Part shown: positions 28,733-37,238 of the stretch, piece after piece
Layout: every line of letters begins with the position of its first letter
Numbering within the stretch: position 1 is the stretch's first letter
DNA from: Clostridium sp. 12(A)
GTDB taxonomy: Bacteria > Bacillota > Clostridia > Lachnospirales > Lachnospiraceae
Length of the DNA stretch: 64,000 nucleotides
Reading direction: 5' to 3'
Assembly: GCA_000526575.1 (NCBI GenBank)
Contig: JAGI01000003.1
Location: forward strand, 248,001 to 312,000
Position numbers and translations under genes: made by a program
Notes under the pieces: generated by a model
Database searches by the model: none
What the model saw: only the letters and a program-made list of their open reading frames with translations
What the model was told of the DNA's origin: nothing

Positions 28733-29117
28733 GTTTTCCTCCATTCTGTGCACATTCTACAGCACATGTGGGTAGATGTGAAGGCTCATTCTCACACTCA
28801 CTACCGACCATTGTATTCATTAGTTTCACGACTGCCTTAGCAAACCCACTATCCATAATGACGAGAGACGCCCGCATCTCTTTGCCCATAGCGTGGCCCA
28901 GTTCATCTTTACTTGCAAAGAAGTAGATTGGAACTTTATAGTAAGTACACATGTTGGTAAACATCTTTTTGGTATTATCTGAGGCTTCTTCTGAAACAAT
29001 TACTAATGACGCCTTTCCTGCTTTTACAGATTTTTCTGTCATAAATTCCCCGCTGCCAATTTTACCTGCTTTGGTGGCCAGACCAATTAGATTCAGGATC
29101 TTCTGTCTGTTATCCAA
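28719..29117 (-). CDS. ylxQ: YlxQ, ribosomal L7Ae-family RNA-binding protein
   Basis: 132 aa. Start [20 protein letters not shown], then [17 protein letters not shown], the L7Ae/L30e fold that binds kink-turn RNA. It sits between rnpM and infB as in Bacillus. The C-terminal tail (residues about 108-132, with Cys and His: [20 protein letters not shown]) is longer than in most homologues and its coding end overlaps the infB start by 14 bp. The tail may just reflect how the overlap evolved. Confidence 0.9.
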   Translation of the reverse strand: MDNRQKILNLIGLATKAGKIGSGEFMTEKSVKAGKASLVIVSEEASDNTKKMFTNMCTYYKVPIYFFASKDELGHAMGKEMRASLVIMDSGFAKAVVKLMNTMVGSECENEPSHLPTCAVECAQNGGKHESI

Positions 29118-29379
29118 TCTGTTCCATCTCCTTTTCCAATGTTTCGTATACTTCCTTTGGTATTGCCATCTTAAAGGAACGCTCCAGCCCCTTACTTTTT
29201 ACCGCCTTATGAAAACATTCCATAGAAGGGCACAGATAAGCGCCGCGGCCGTTTTTACGACCAGTCGCGTCAAGAACGATTTCGTCCTCCGAGGTCTTTA
29301 ACACACGAATCATCTCTTTTTTACTTTTCATCTCACCACAGCCGATACACTGTCTGAGGGGTATTTTTTTTGTACTCAA
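29110..29379 (-). CDS. rnpM: RNase P modulator RnpM (YlxR)
   Basis: 89 aa. The YlxR motifs are clear: PLRQCIGCGEMKSKKEMIRV and GRKNGRGAYLCPSMECFHKA. The family (YlxR, DUF448) binds RNase P RNA and lowers its activity in Bacillus. The start is a TTG (29377-29379) with GGGAAG about 10 nt upstream; no in-frame ATG precedes the conserved region. It overlaps ylxQ by 8 bp, within the nusA-infB operon. Confidence 0.92.
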   Translation of the reverse strand: MSTKKIPLRQCIGCGEMKSKKEMIRVLKTSEDEIVLDATGRKNGRGAYLCPSMECFHKAVKSKGLERSFKMAIPKEVYETLEKEMEQIG

Positions 29380-29402
29380 GTTTCCATCACTTCCCGTTTT
29401 CT

Positions 29403-30605
29403 TTATTCCTGGATATTGCCGTCCTGGCTTTCGTCAGGGTAGCCGTTCTGATACTCTTCCTGGTAGTCTGATGCTTCTATATCGCCGCCTTCCTTATATT
29501 CACTTGCAAATTCTTCAAAGGATGTATTTCCCTCCTGGTATTCAAGACCAAGTTCTTCAAAAAGTCCAAGTTCTCTTGCCTGTGTCTCACTCTTGATATC
29601 GATCTTGTATCCAGTCAGCCTGGCTGCAAGTCTTGCATTCTGCCCTTCCTTACCAATGGCAAGGGATAACTGATAATCAGGAACGATTACCTGGGCTTCT
29701 TTTGATTCTTCATCTGCTACGACACAGATGACCTTTGCAGGACTTAATGCATTTTCGATCAGATAAGCAGGATTGTCATCCCAATTGATGATATCGATCT
29801 TTTCGCCTCTTAATTCATTGACGATGGAATTAACTCTGGCACCATTTAAACCAACGCAGGCACCTACCGGATCAACGTTTACTTCATTGGATTTTACTGC
29901 GATCTTGGTTCTGGAGCCAGCTTCTCTTGCAATGGCCTTGATCTCTACAGTACCGTCTTTTACTTCTGCAACTTCAGATTCAAAGAGACGCTTTACAAGA
30001 TCCGGATGAGTTCTGGAAACAGAAATTCTTGGTCCTTTCGGAGTATCCTTAACTTCCAGTACAAGAACCTTGATACGCTCGGTCGCTTTAAATACTTCGC
30101 TTTTTACCATCTCTGTTTCATTTAAAATGGCATCTACTTTACCAAGATTGATGCTCACATTTCTTCCAAGATATCTCTGTACAATTCCTGTTACCACTTC
30201 TCTTTCCTGGCAGAACCAGTCGTTATACAGTGACTTTCTTCCTTCCTCACGGATCTTCTGCAAAATAACGTTCTTGGCATTCTGTGTGGCAATTCTTCCG
30301 AACTTCTTTGAGTCGATCTGACAATGAATCACATCTCCAAGTTCGTACTTGGGATTTGTCATCTTTGCATCTGCAAGACTGATCTGAAGCAGAGGATCTT
30401 CAACTGTTTCAACCACTTCTTTTTCTGCAAATACATTAAAATCGCAGGTATCACGGTTGATGCTGACTTTAACATTATCTGCTTTGCCAAAATGGTTTTT
30501 GCACGCTGTCAGGAGAGAATTTTCAATCGCTTCCAGAAGAGTTTCCTTGCTTATGTTATTCTCCTTTTCCAGAATATTCAGTGCTTCTAACAGTTCCTTA
30601 TTCAT
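29403..30605 (-). CDS. nusA: Transcription termination/antitermination factor NusA
   Basis: 400 aa. The N-terminal RNAP-binding domain ([20 protein letters not shown]) is followed by an S1 domain (about 130-200) and KH1/KH2 domains with [20 protein letters not shown] and [20 protein letters not shown]. The end is an acidic, Tyr/Glu/Gln-rich tail of about 50 residues. It binds RNA polymerase and modulates pausing and termination. AGGAGG lies upstream of the ATG. It follows rimP by 29 bp. Confidence 0.97.
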   Translation of the reverse strand: MNKELLEALNILEKENNISKETLLEAIENSLLTACKNHFGKADNVKVSINRDTCDFNVFAEKEVVETVEDPLLQISLADAKMTNPKYELGDVIHCQIDSKKFGRIATQNAKNVILQKIREEGRKSLYNDWFCQEREVVTGIVQRYLGRNVSINLGKVDAILNETEMVKSEVFKATERIKVLVLEVKDTPKGPRISVSRTHPDLVKRLFESEVAEVKDGTVEIKAIAREAGSRTKIAVKSNEVNVDPVGACVGLNGARVNSIVNELRGEKIDIINWDDNPAYLIENALSPAKVICVVADEESKEAQVIVPDYQLSLAIGKEGQNARLAARLTGYKIDIKSETQARELGLFEELGLEYQEGNTSFEEFASEYKEGGDIEASDYQEEYQNGYPDESQDGNIQE

Positions 30606-30634
30606 TTTTTTATCCTCCTAATATTTCTTACTGT

Positions 30635-31102
30635 TTAGAAATCAAATGCCAGCCGGATCAGTGCGATTTCCGGACGGTTAATCACAAGCTCGGTTCCATC
30701 TTCTATGGTTATGGTCACAGTTTCCTTATTATAAGACTGTAATGTTCCATTAAAATCTTTCTGTTTGTTCAATGCCTTATATAAACGGATATCGACTTCT
30801 TTTCCAATGCTTCGCTCAAAGTCTTTATCCTTCTTTAGAGGTCTTCCAAGTCCCGGGGAGCTGACCTCTAAAATATAACTGTCTTCAATGAAATCCTTTT
30901 CATCCAGCCATTCTCCCAGCTTCCGGCTGATGATCTCACAGTCGTCCACTGTGATTCCGCCTTCTTTATCTATATAAGCTCGTAAGTACCAGTTTCCTGC
31001 TTCTTTTACATATTCCACATCGACCAGTTCAAAATTGTTTTCTGTCATAAGGGGCATCAAAAAGCTTTCTGTCTTTGCTTCATATTGTTCCCTTTTTGCC
31101 AT
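30635..31102 (-). CDS. rimP: Ribosome maturation factor RimP
   Basis: 155 aa. It starts MAKREQYEAKTESFLMPLMT and has GNWYLRAYIDKEGGITVDDC and YILEVSSPGLGRPLKKDKDF, the RimP core, then an SH3-like C-terminal domain. It is needed for 30S assembly. The frame extends to 31150 through the leader hairpin, but the ATG at 31102 with GGGAGG close upstream matches the family N-terminus. First gene of the operon. Confidence 0.95.
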   Translation of the reverse strand: MAKREQYEAKTESFLMPLMTENNFELVDVEYVKEAGNWYLRAYIDKEGGITVDDCEIISRKLGEWLDEKDFIEDSYILEVSSPGLGRPLKKDKDFERSIGKEVDIRLYKALNKQKDFNGTLQSYNKETVTITIEDGTELVINRPEIALIRLAFDF

Positions 31103-31130
31103 ATTCCTCCCACCTTTCCAAACAAATGGA

Positions 31131-31157
31131 AAGAGTGGACTTGCGCCCACTCTTTAT
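31131..31157 (-). promoter_or_regulatory. Hairpin in the 5' leader of the rimP operon
   Basis: The arms AAAGAGTGG and CCACTCTTT form a 9-bp stem with a 7-8 nt loop, starting about 20 nt after the predicted transcription start. It could stabilise the mRNA or act in NusA-responsive attenuation; the sequence alone does not tell which. Confidence 0.45.
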
Positions 31158-31184
31158 CCGTCAAACATTCATGTTATCCATAGT

Positions 31185-31213
31185 AGTATAGCACTGATTC
31201 CCAGGTAATGCAA
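31185..31213 (-). promoter_or_regulatory. Sigma-A promoter of the rimP-nusA-infB-ribF operon
   Basis: Minus strand: TTGCAT (31208-31213), a 17-nt spacer, TATACT (31185-31190). The predicted start near 31178 gives a leader of about 76 nt. Confidence 0.78.
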
Positions 31214-31300
31214 GGGCTTTTTCTCATTTTTCCCGTTATTCCTGGAATCCTACACGATTCATTCTATTTCGACAAATTGAAAGGAAATTGTAGACATATC

Positions 31301-31329
31301 TTCACACTCCTTTTTATTGTACATATTAT
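31301..31329 (+). promoter_or_regulatory. Probable promoter of the ATPase-permease pair
   Basis: TTCACA (31301-31306), a 17-nt spacer, TATTAT (31324-31329), 38 bp upstream of the start codon, which has AAGGAGG. Confidence 0.6.
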
Positions 31330-31367
31330 AACACTATATCAGATTAAAATATCGAAAAGGAGGACCC

Positions 31368-32135
31368 ATGAAGCCTAAACTGGAAGTTCGCGGGGTCAGT
31401 TACTCCTATCATTCCCTTGAGGGTGAGACGCTGGCCCTTTCTGATATATCTTTTACGGCAGAGAACGGGGAATTCCTTGCAATCGTCGGACCCTCCGGCT
31501 GCGGGAAATCTACCCTCTTATCTCTTCTCAGCGGATTGCTGACTCCTGATACGGGAGAAATTCTGATAGACGGTGTTTCCCAGGCTGAATCTTTCTCAAA
31601 CATTGGCTATATGCTGCAAAGGGATCACCTTTTTGGATGGCGGACGATTATGGGAAATGCGGAGCTTGGCCTTGAAATACAGAAAAAGCTTGACAGCAGT
31701 TCCAAAGAAAAGCTGCATCAAATGCTCTTAACCTATGGTCTTGGAAATTTTGAACAGGCAAAACCATCTGAATTATCCGGAGGCATGAGACAGCGTGCCG
31801 CACTGGTCCGCACTCTGGCTCTGGAGCCTGACCTTCTTTTGTTAGACGAACCGTTTTCCGCACTTGACTATCAGACCAGACTCTCTGTCTGCGATGACAT
31901 CAGTTCTATTATAAAAAGCACCCATAAAACAGCAATATTAATCACCCATGATCTTTCCGAAGCAATCAGTGTTGCGGACAGGGTCATTGTACTGACAAGC
32001 AGACCGGGACGATTAAAAGCCATTGTACCGGTATCCTTTGGAGATGATTATATACGGCCGCTCATGAGGCGAAACATGCCGGAATTTTCTGTCTTCTTTA
32101 ATCAGGTATGGAAGGAGCTGCAGAACCATGATTGA
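31368..32135 (+). CDS. ABC transporter ATP-binding protein, nitrate/sulfonate/taurine type
   Basis: 255 aa. Walker A VGPSGCGKST, Q-loop in YMLQRDHLFGWRTI, signature LSGGMRQRAALVRTL, Walker B LLLLDEPFSALDY and ITHDLSEAISVADRV. This is the SsuB/TauB/ThiZ-like subfamily. It overlaps the permease gene by 8 bp. No substrate-binding protein gene lies nearby, so the substrate cannot be inferred; sulfonates, nitrate, thiamine precursors and riboflavin are all known in this family. Confidence 0.9.
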   Translation: MKPKLEVRGVSYSYHSLEGETLALSDISFTAENGEFLAIVGPSGCGKSTLLSLLSGLLTPDTGEILIDGVSQAESFSNIGYMLQRDHLFGWRTIMGNAELGLEIQKKLDSSSKEKLHQMLLTYGLGNFEQAKPSELSGGMRQRAALVRTLALEPDLLLLDEPFSALDYQTRLSVCDDISSIIKSTHKTAILITHDLSEAISVADRVIVLTSRPGRLKAIVPVSFGDDYIRPLMRRNMPEFSVFFNQVWKELQNHD

Positions 32136-32925
32136 GACTCATCCATCCTTAGCCCAGCAGGAATTTATTGAAAAGGAAAAGCAGCACCGCCGTAATGTAA
32201 GGATCTTACGTCTGATGCTTCTGGTACTCCTTTTATCGATCTGGGAGCTTTGCGCAAGACTGGGAATTATCAATGACTTTATCTTCAGCTCCCCTACCCG
32301 CGTGACCATGACCTTTATTGACATGGTAAGGGATCGTTCCATTTTTGTTCATACCGGAGTGACGGTAATGGAAACCCTCATAAGCTTTGTTCTGGTTGTC
32401 GGCTTCGGACTCCTTATTTCCATACTTCTCTGGTCCAGCCGGAGCATATCTGAGGTACTGGAACCTTATCTCGTTATGCTTAACAGCCTGCCTAAATCCG
32501 CCCTTGCCCCCATCTTAATTGTATGGCTGGGCAATAACATTAAGACCATCATTGTTGCATCTATTTCAGTTGCTGTCTTTGGTTGTATCATGACTCTCCA
32601 CACGGGTTTTTCTCAAACAGACCCGGATAAAATCAAGCTGATTTATTCTCTTGGAGGGACAAAGAAGGATGTGTTATTAAAGGTATTGCTTCCAAGCTCG
32701 ATCCCTTTGATTATCAGCAATATGAAGGTCAACATCGGACTTTGCCTGGTTGGTGTCATTATTGGAGAATTCCTTGCCGCTAATAAGGGGCTGGGATATT
32801 TAATCATCTATGGCAGCCAGGTGTTTAAGATGAATCTGGTAGTTATGAGCATTGTGATTCTCTGTATTGTATCTGCGATTTTGTATCAGGGGATTTCATT
32901 GCTGGAGAAGAAAATTAAGTTTTAA
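32128..32925 (+). CDS. ABC transporter permease, SsuC/TauC/ThiX type
   Basis: 265 aa with about 6 membrane segments and the BPD_transp_1 coupling motif (IYSLGGTKKDVLLKVLLPSS). It pairs with the ATPase just upstream. Its last 45 codons (from LGYLIIYGSQVF) recur almost unchanged as a split fragment at 33073-33109 plus 39385-39486, and more distantly at 50546-50662. The copy here is complete and has its own terminator. Confidence 0.9.
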   Translation: MIETHPSLAQQEFIEKEKQHRRNVRILRLMLLVLLLSIWELCARLGIINDFIFSSPTRVTMTFIDMVRDRSIFVHTGVTVMETLISFVLVVGFGLLISILLWSSRSISEVLEPYLVMLNSLPKSALAPILIVWLGNNIKTIIVASISVAVFGCIMTLHTGFSQTDPDKIKLIYSLGGTKKDVLLKVLLPSSIPLIISNMKVNIGLCLVGVIIGEFLAANKGLGYLIIYGSQVFKMNLVVMSIVILCIVSAILYQGISLLEKKIKF

Positions 32926-32941
32926 CTGTTTTATTTATAAA

Positions 32942-32992
32942 AGAAACGTTTACCGTATACGAATCAAATACGGTAAACGTATCTTTTATATT
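32942..32992 (+). terminator. Rho-independent terminator after the permease gene
   Basis: The arms ACGTTTACCGTAT and ATACGGTAAACGT form a perfect 13-bp stem around a 9-nt loop, followed by ATCTTTTATATTT. Confidence 0.85.
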
Positions 32993-33072
32993 TCTAAATT
33001 GTATCTGCTTCTGGATTCCTTGAATAACCAAAGAGACTCGTCCCTTCTTCTTTTTGCCATAAAATAAAACCT

Positions 33073-33109
33073 CTGGGATATCTGATCATCTATGGCAGCC
33101 AGGTGTTTA
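33073..33109 (+). pseudogene. Left part of a second permease tail, interrupted by the 6.3-kb insertion
   Basis: Encodes LGYLIIYGSQVF and breaks off in the next codon. It matches 32791-32827 of the intact permease with 2 mismatches in 37 nt. It continues in register at 39385-39486. Confidence 0.85.
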
Positions 33110-33192
33110 GCTGAGAGTACAAAATGTTATAATTGGGTATTCTTGAGATTTTGAAGATTTTCTAATGATAAGATTTTTTGATTTTGAGATTC

Positions 33193-33528
33193 CTAATTGA
33201 TAGAACGGATTCGTTTCATAATAGACTGCCAGTACATACGGTCCTTTAAGACTCTGATTACAATGACCTTGTCCATTTTTACCACAAAGAATATGAGATA
33301 GGTGCTGTACGGCTTATAGTATACTTCGAGCCCTTGAATCAGCAGGCCGGTTTTTGTGTAGGCCTCAGAAAAAGGGCTCAATTTTGATATTGCATTTTTC
33401 ATATTTTTTGAGAACGCTTCTGCCGTCTCCCGGTACTTGAATGTATGTAAAATGTACCGCTTTATCTGCGCAATATCGTTTTTCGCATCAGACGTCAGGC
33501 GTATCTTATAATTTGTTGGTCTTTCCAT
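33193..33528 (-). CDS. RelE/ParE-type toxin
   Basis: 111 aa, basic. MERPTNYKIRLTSDAKNDIA and IKRYILHTFKYRETAEAFSK match the N-terminal helices of the RelE/ParE superfamily; YYKPYSTYLIFFVVKMDKVI and VIRVLKDRMYWQ match the C-terminal strands. Members either cut mRNA on the ribosome (RelE) or poison gyrase (ParE); which applies here is not visible. AGGAG lies 5 nt before the ATG. It starts 8 bp after the small gene 33537-33698, the usual antitoxin-first order. Confidence 0.8.
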   Translation of the reverse strand: MERPTNYKIRLTSDAKNDIAQIKRYILHTFKYRETAEAFSKNMKNAISKLSPFSEAYTKTGLLIQGLEVYYKPYSTYLIFFVVKMDKVIVIRVLKDRMYWQSIMKRIRSIN

Positions 33529-33536
33529 AGCTTCTC

Positions 33537-33698
33537 CTAAATGGTATCAATTTCATTCCATGCTTCGTCTATTGTATACAGTATATCTTGTTCCATGCTC
33601 GCCACACCCTTTTCTAGCTCTGACTTCAAAGCCTGGATTGCATCAGCTTCTGTATATTTTAAGATTTCCGGTACTTGTGTTAAATTTGATTTGGCCAT
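33537..33698 (-). CDS. Small protein, probable antitoxin of the RelE/ParE pair
   Basis: 53 aa (MAKSNLTQVPEILKYTEADA to the end EIDTI), acidic and helical. GAGGAG lies 9 nt before the ATG at 33698; an upstream in-frame ATG (33707) abuts the ribosome site and is less likely. I do not recognise its family; the role is inferred from size, charge and position directly before the toxin. Confidence 0.6.
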   Translation of the reverse strand: MAKSNLTQVPEILKYTEADAIQALKSELEKGVASMEQDILYTIDEAWNEIDTI

Positions 33699-33792
33699 TT
33701 CGTTCATCTCCTCTCTTAAGTTAATCTAACCTTATTATACTTGGAAACGCTATACGATACAAGAAAAAACTTATTACGGATGGGATGTTCTG

Positions 33793-35657
33793 TTAATGAA
33801 GAACATCCCAAAATCCATGCCCGACCTTTCCGTTAAATCGTATATTTCCATCAATGCGTAGCTCTTTTATTCTATTTTGAACAATTTTAAGAGGTCGATC
33901 CGTCTGTACAGCAATTTTCTTTGCTGATGTATCAGGAGTTTCTATCATGATCTTTAGAATCATTTCTTTATCCAGATATCTTCCACGTTCTGTCATTGGA
34001 GAAAATGGGTATATCACTGTAATTGTAAAATCCTTCTCGACATCTTCTCCATCAATTATCCTGCTATCTTGTCTGTTTTCTGAAAATCCAATGATTTTAA
34101 GTGGATTAAACGTAATGTTTAGATACCATTCATTCACTGTAATCTGCCTAATATCTTCCAGCATATTAGATACAGTAGCTCTTTCAATTCCACCCTTTTC
34201 CAGTCGTTTTTTGATTTTTCAATTCTTAGCTCCAGATTCCTGATTTCCCATTCGTTTTGCTTTAACTTATCTCTTTGAAGATGTATCTCCAACATTTTTT
34301 CTTCCAGCTGAACATTTCTTTTTTGGTAATCCGTATCCGAAATAACACCATCAAATAGCTTTGTTAATAAAAGTTCTTTTGCTGGATTGTTTTTTTCTCA
34401 TCAACCTCTATACGTTCCCAATCGTTACTAAATGTTTTTTCATTTAATGCTTTTCTTAATATACTGACTGCATGATTTATAATACTATCTGTATCCTGAT
34501 TCTTAATATCATAATACTTGGAGCTCACTTGCTCCAACAATGAAAATAGTATATTTTCTTCTAAATGTGCAATATCACAACCTTCTTCAGATTGTGCTGA
34601 AGCTTTTTTTAAGCTATTTAATTTATTTTTTTCTTTTCTTCCCTTTTCAATGTACGTATAGCACTTCCATTCAATTACACTTTCATCTTTGTCCGCATAG
34701 CCACGTCTTCTTATCCTGTAATACGGGCTCCCACATTGACCACACACAATTTTCCCAAATAGATTGTACTTACCAGGACTACCTCTTTTTATATAAGCAC
34801 CATTTTGATGAAAACGTTCTGCTCTTTGTGTCATAGCTGTATTTGCCTGTTCCCACAGTTCTTCACTTATAATAGCTGGTACAATATCCGTCCCGTATAT
34901 CCATTCTTCTTTCGGCGTCTTAATCGTTCATTTGATTTCAAAGTCGTAATGAAAGCGATTCATGACAAGAATTCCTTTATAAAGCGGATTCCGTATCATT
35001 CGGCCTATAGATGTAGCTGATAAAGTGGTCCCTGTTTTTTTTATAACCTTGCTTTAATAAAATATTGGCAATTGTGCGGCTGCCATAACCAATCGTACAA
35101 TATTCATACATCCTTCTTATTGTTTCAGCCTCTTCCTCAACAACAGAAATGGAACCATCCTGCATTTTTACAAAACCAAATACCCTGGAGGTAAGCATAG
35201 CTTTACCTCCAGGGTATTGCCGGTGATGATGCGCATTATTGATTTTTTTGCTCAACTCCCGACTATACTCTTCCGCTAGGATGGCTTTAATTCCAGTGAT
35301 TAAGGAATCGTCATTCGTATAAAACTTTTGGTCTATGTACATAAACAGGCGTTTACCATGACTAATCATTCTGTCCAGAAAAAGGTACCAGTCTTTTACA
35401 TATCTCATTAAACGGTCCTGACTTTTGATCACAATAATATCAAACTTGTCAAACAAAAGGTATTCAAACAAACGGTTATATTCTGTCCTTCCACGAGTAG
35501 TCGTACCGCTTTTTGACTCCACATATTTATCAATTAGAAACCAGCCTTGTTCCTTTACACAAGCTTCACTTTCAACCATTTGATTTCGCAGCGCATCTAT
35601 CTGTGATTCTTCTTCGGTGCTGCACCTGCAATATATTACTGCACGTAATAGAGCCAC
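33793..35657 (-). pseudogene. Large serine recombinase, disrupted by frameshifts and a stop codon
   Basis: Starts at GTG 35657 (MALLRAVIYCRCSTEEESQI, resolvase domain with the catalytic Ser in CRCST). The frame shifts at an A8 run near 35035. The displaced frame continues as ISYIYRP and the true frame reads on to NPLYKGILVMNRFHYDFEIK, where a TGA interrupts near 34930. The zinc-ribbon part follows (GKIVCGQCGSPYYRIRRRGY, fragment 34364-34834), then a shift at an A7 run near 34385, a coiled coil (LEEKMLEIHLQRDKLKQNEW), another shift near 34200, and a C-terminal winged-helix-like part. Full-length relatives move integrative elements; this one is very probably inactive. Confidence 0.85.
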
Positions 35658-35658
35658 G

Positions 35659-35781
35659 TTAATCCTCCTCCTTCAAGCATGCTAAAAAACGCATCTGTTC
35701 TTCCGGATTGATTAGCCTTTCCTGGGTCAATAAACTTGCTACCTGACTCAGTATTGCCTTTTCCTGTAAACTCTTCTTCAT
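35659..35781 (-). CDS. 40-aa protein preceding the recombinase
   Basis: MKKSLQEKAILSQVASLLTQ and onward to LKEED, 40 aa, with AGGAG 9 nt before the ATG. It ends 1 bp before the recombinase GTG, and its last codons contain the recombinase ribosome site, so the two are coupled. I believe similar small ORFs accompany clostridial serine recombinases, but their role is not known to me. Confidence 0.6.
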   Translation of the reverse strand: MKKSLQEKAILSQVASLLTQERLINPEEQMRFLACLKEED

Positions 35782-35862
35782 CTGTATGATCTCCTGTTTT
35801 TCAAACTCCTCCGACAAAACCTTTTTTATTATATGCCGAAGGGATTGTACACAATTTCTACA

Positions 35863-35931
35863 CTATCTGGTGGTTGACATCACTTGCAATTCTTCAGCAT
35901 GCTTAACAACAATATGCACATATTCTTTCAT
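35863..35931 (-). CDS. Very small ORF (22 aa), possibly the truncated start of a longer protein
   Basis: MKEYVHIVVKHAEELQVMST then TR and a TAG. A strong GGAGGTG lies 6 nt before the ATG. After the TAG the same frame continues open (CRNCVQSLRHIIKKVLSEEF) straight into the 40-aa ORF at 35781. The pair may therefore be one gene of about 90 codons broken by a nonsense mutation. Alternatively it is a leader peptide. Confidence 0.35.
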   Translation of the reverse strand: MKEYVHIVVKHAEELQVMSTTR

Positions 35932-36467
35932 GTTTTTCACCTCCCAAATACTCATGTATTCAGCCTTCTTTTTACTACCTCAAGGTCCTTTGTATTTCGG
36001 ATTTCATTTCCATGTTAGATATTTCACCATAGATTCCATAAGCAAAAATAATAAACCTCATGAAATTCCTTACCAATTCTATAGAATTTATTTAAACTAT
36101 AGTTTTTAGTACTTATAATACCTTACGCTCTTTTATATTGTCTCAAAATCATCAAGGTGATTGGGAGATACACTAATCATTAATCTTCTGTTTCCCATTA
36201 GAAAAAGTTAATTAATTCCATTACCAATTTTTGTAATTAGCACTTTTGATATTCCTATTTGGGGAGAAACTTGTATACGCAATTATTCGAACTCTTTCAG
36301 AATTGTTATCTTATAGAAACTGCCATATATAGAGCTATAATTGTTTCAAATTGGTATTGGTAGACATATTCACCAACTCTATAATTATTGTATTGGTAGC
36401 TTAGCCAGTACAAAAAACATCAACACCTCACATCCTGTATGTTTTTTTACAAAACATTAAGATTTGC
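35932..36467. other. Gene-free AT-rich stretch inside the island
   Basis: About 540 bp between the divergent recombinase block and the two-gene unit. No frame with a ribosome site was found. Repeated motifs such as CAACTCTATAATT/TAGAGCTATAATTG suggest decayed sequence. Confidence 0.4.
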
Positions 36468-36495
36468 TTGACATTATAATGGCAAATATTTAAAC
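36468..36495 (+). promoter_or_regulatory. Candidate promoter of the HEPN-like/ATPase pair
   Basis: A perfect TTGACA at 36468-36473; the -10 is poor (TTAAAC at 36490-36495, 16-nt spacer). It lies about 50 bp upstream of the first gene, which has a GGGGGGA ribosome site. Confidence 0.35.
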
Positions 36496-36542
36496 TTATT
36501 TAGTACTATGATTAATTATATTTAAACTGGGGGGAACTATAT

Positions 36543-37238
36543 ATGGAGGAAATTAATAATCAATTTGATAATATTAAAAAAGTTATATCACAAAATATTG
36601 CAGATAGCTTGCAGCATCATGAATATGATATTTCTAAATTATTAGTGAAATTGGAAATAATAGATATATGTCAAAGAAATATACAGAATAATTGCATAGA
36701 CGTGTTCAAAGAAGTACAAAATGATTTGCTTAATAGCGTTATATTTCTTACCCAAGCGTTTTATCGCAACTCATATATGTGTTTAAGAAGTGCTATGGAA
36801 TTATCTTTAAGTTTTATATATTATACAGATAGAAATTACGAGTTTTTATTATGGAAAAACAATTACATTGACATGTCGTGGACAAAAATAAGTAGCCAAG
36901 ATAATGGCATATTATGTGACAAATATTTGCAATTATTTTGTAGCGATACATTAAATACAACGAAATTAATAGATGATGTTGAAAAGTGCTATCATGATTG
37001 TTCAGAATACGTACATGGAAAATATCAATTTATGCAAAGCATTAATAATATTGGAATTAAATATGAAACAAATCATTTTACAAAGTGTTTTGATCAAATC
37101 ATCTTTGTGTGTGACTGCATAATAACGCTAATGTTTATAAGATTTGGTAAGGAATTAAAATATAACTTTTTATTAGAAGATTTCTCTGATCATTGGAAAG
37201 GATTATTAAGAAAGTACGGGGTAAATATAAATGAGTGA
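36543..37238 (+). CDS. Unrecognised 231-aa helical protein paired with an ORC/CDC6-like ATPase
   Basis: 231 aa, almost all helix by pattern, no signal peptide. Two stretches stand out: RSAMELSLSFIYYTDRNYEF near residue 84 and CYHDCSEYVHGKYQF near residue 152. The Y..CSEYVHG pattern resembles HEPN-like or DUF5677-type helical proteins, but the canonical R-x4-6-H is not clear, so I call it only HEPN-like. Codon use is extremely AT-rich (AAA, ATA, TTA). It overlaps the ATPase gene by 8 bp, so the two are probably translated together. The function is unknown; a toxin/effector role is inferred from context only. Confidence 0.7.
   Translation: MEEINNQFDNIKKVISQNIADSLQHHEYDISKLLVKLEIIDICQRNIQNNCIDVFKEVQNDLLNSVIFLTQAFYRNSYMCLRSAMELSLSFIYYTDRNYEFLLWKNNYIDMSWTKISSQDNGILCDKYLQLFCSDTLNTTKLIDDVEKCYHDCSEYVHGKYQFMQSINNIGIKYETNHFTKCFDQIIFVCDCIITLMFIRFGKELKYNFLLEDFSDHWKGLLRKYGVNINE

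Noticed and set aside
27446..28926. Long plus-strand frames (309 and 423 codons) opposite infB
   Set aside because: They mirror the infB repeat, whose 42-bp and 33-bp units keep all frames open. They have no ribosome site, and infB is certain on the other strand.
33541..33729. 62-codon plus-strand frame
   Set aside because: It is the antisense of the 53-aa antitoxin-like gene, which has a good ribosome site on the minus strand.
35932..36467. Possible RNA gene or riboswitch in the island gap
   Set aside because: Only short AT-rich motif similarities were seen, with no stable fold or known motif.
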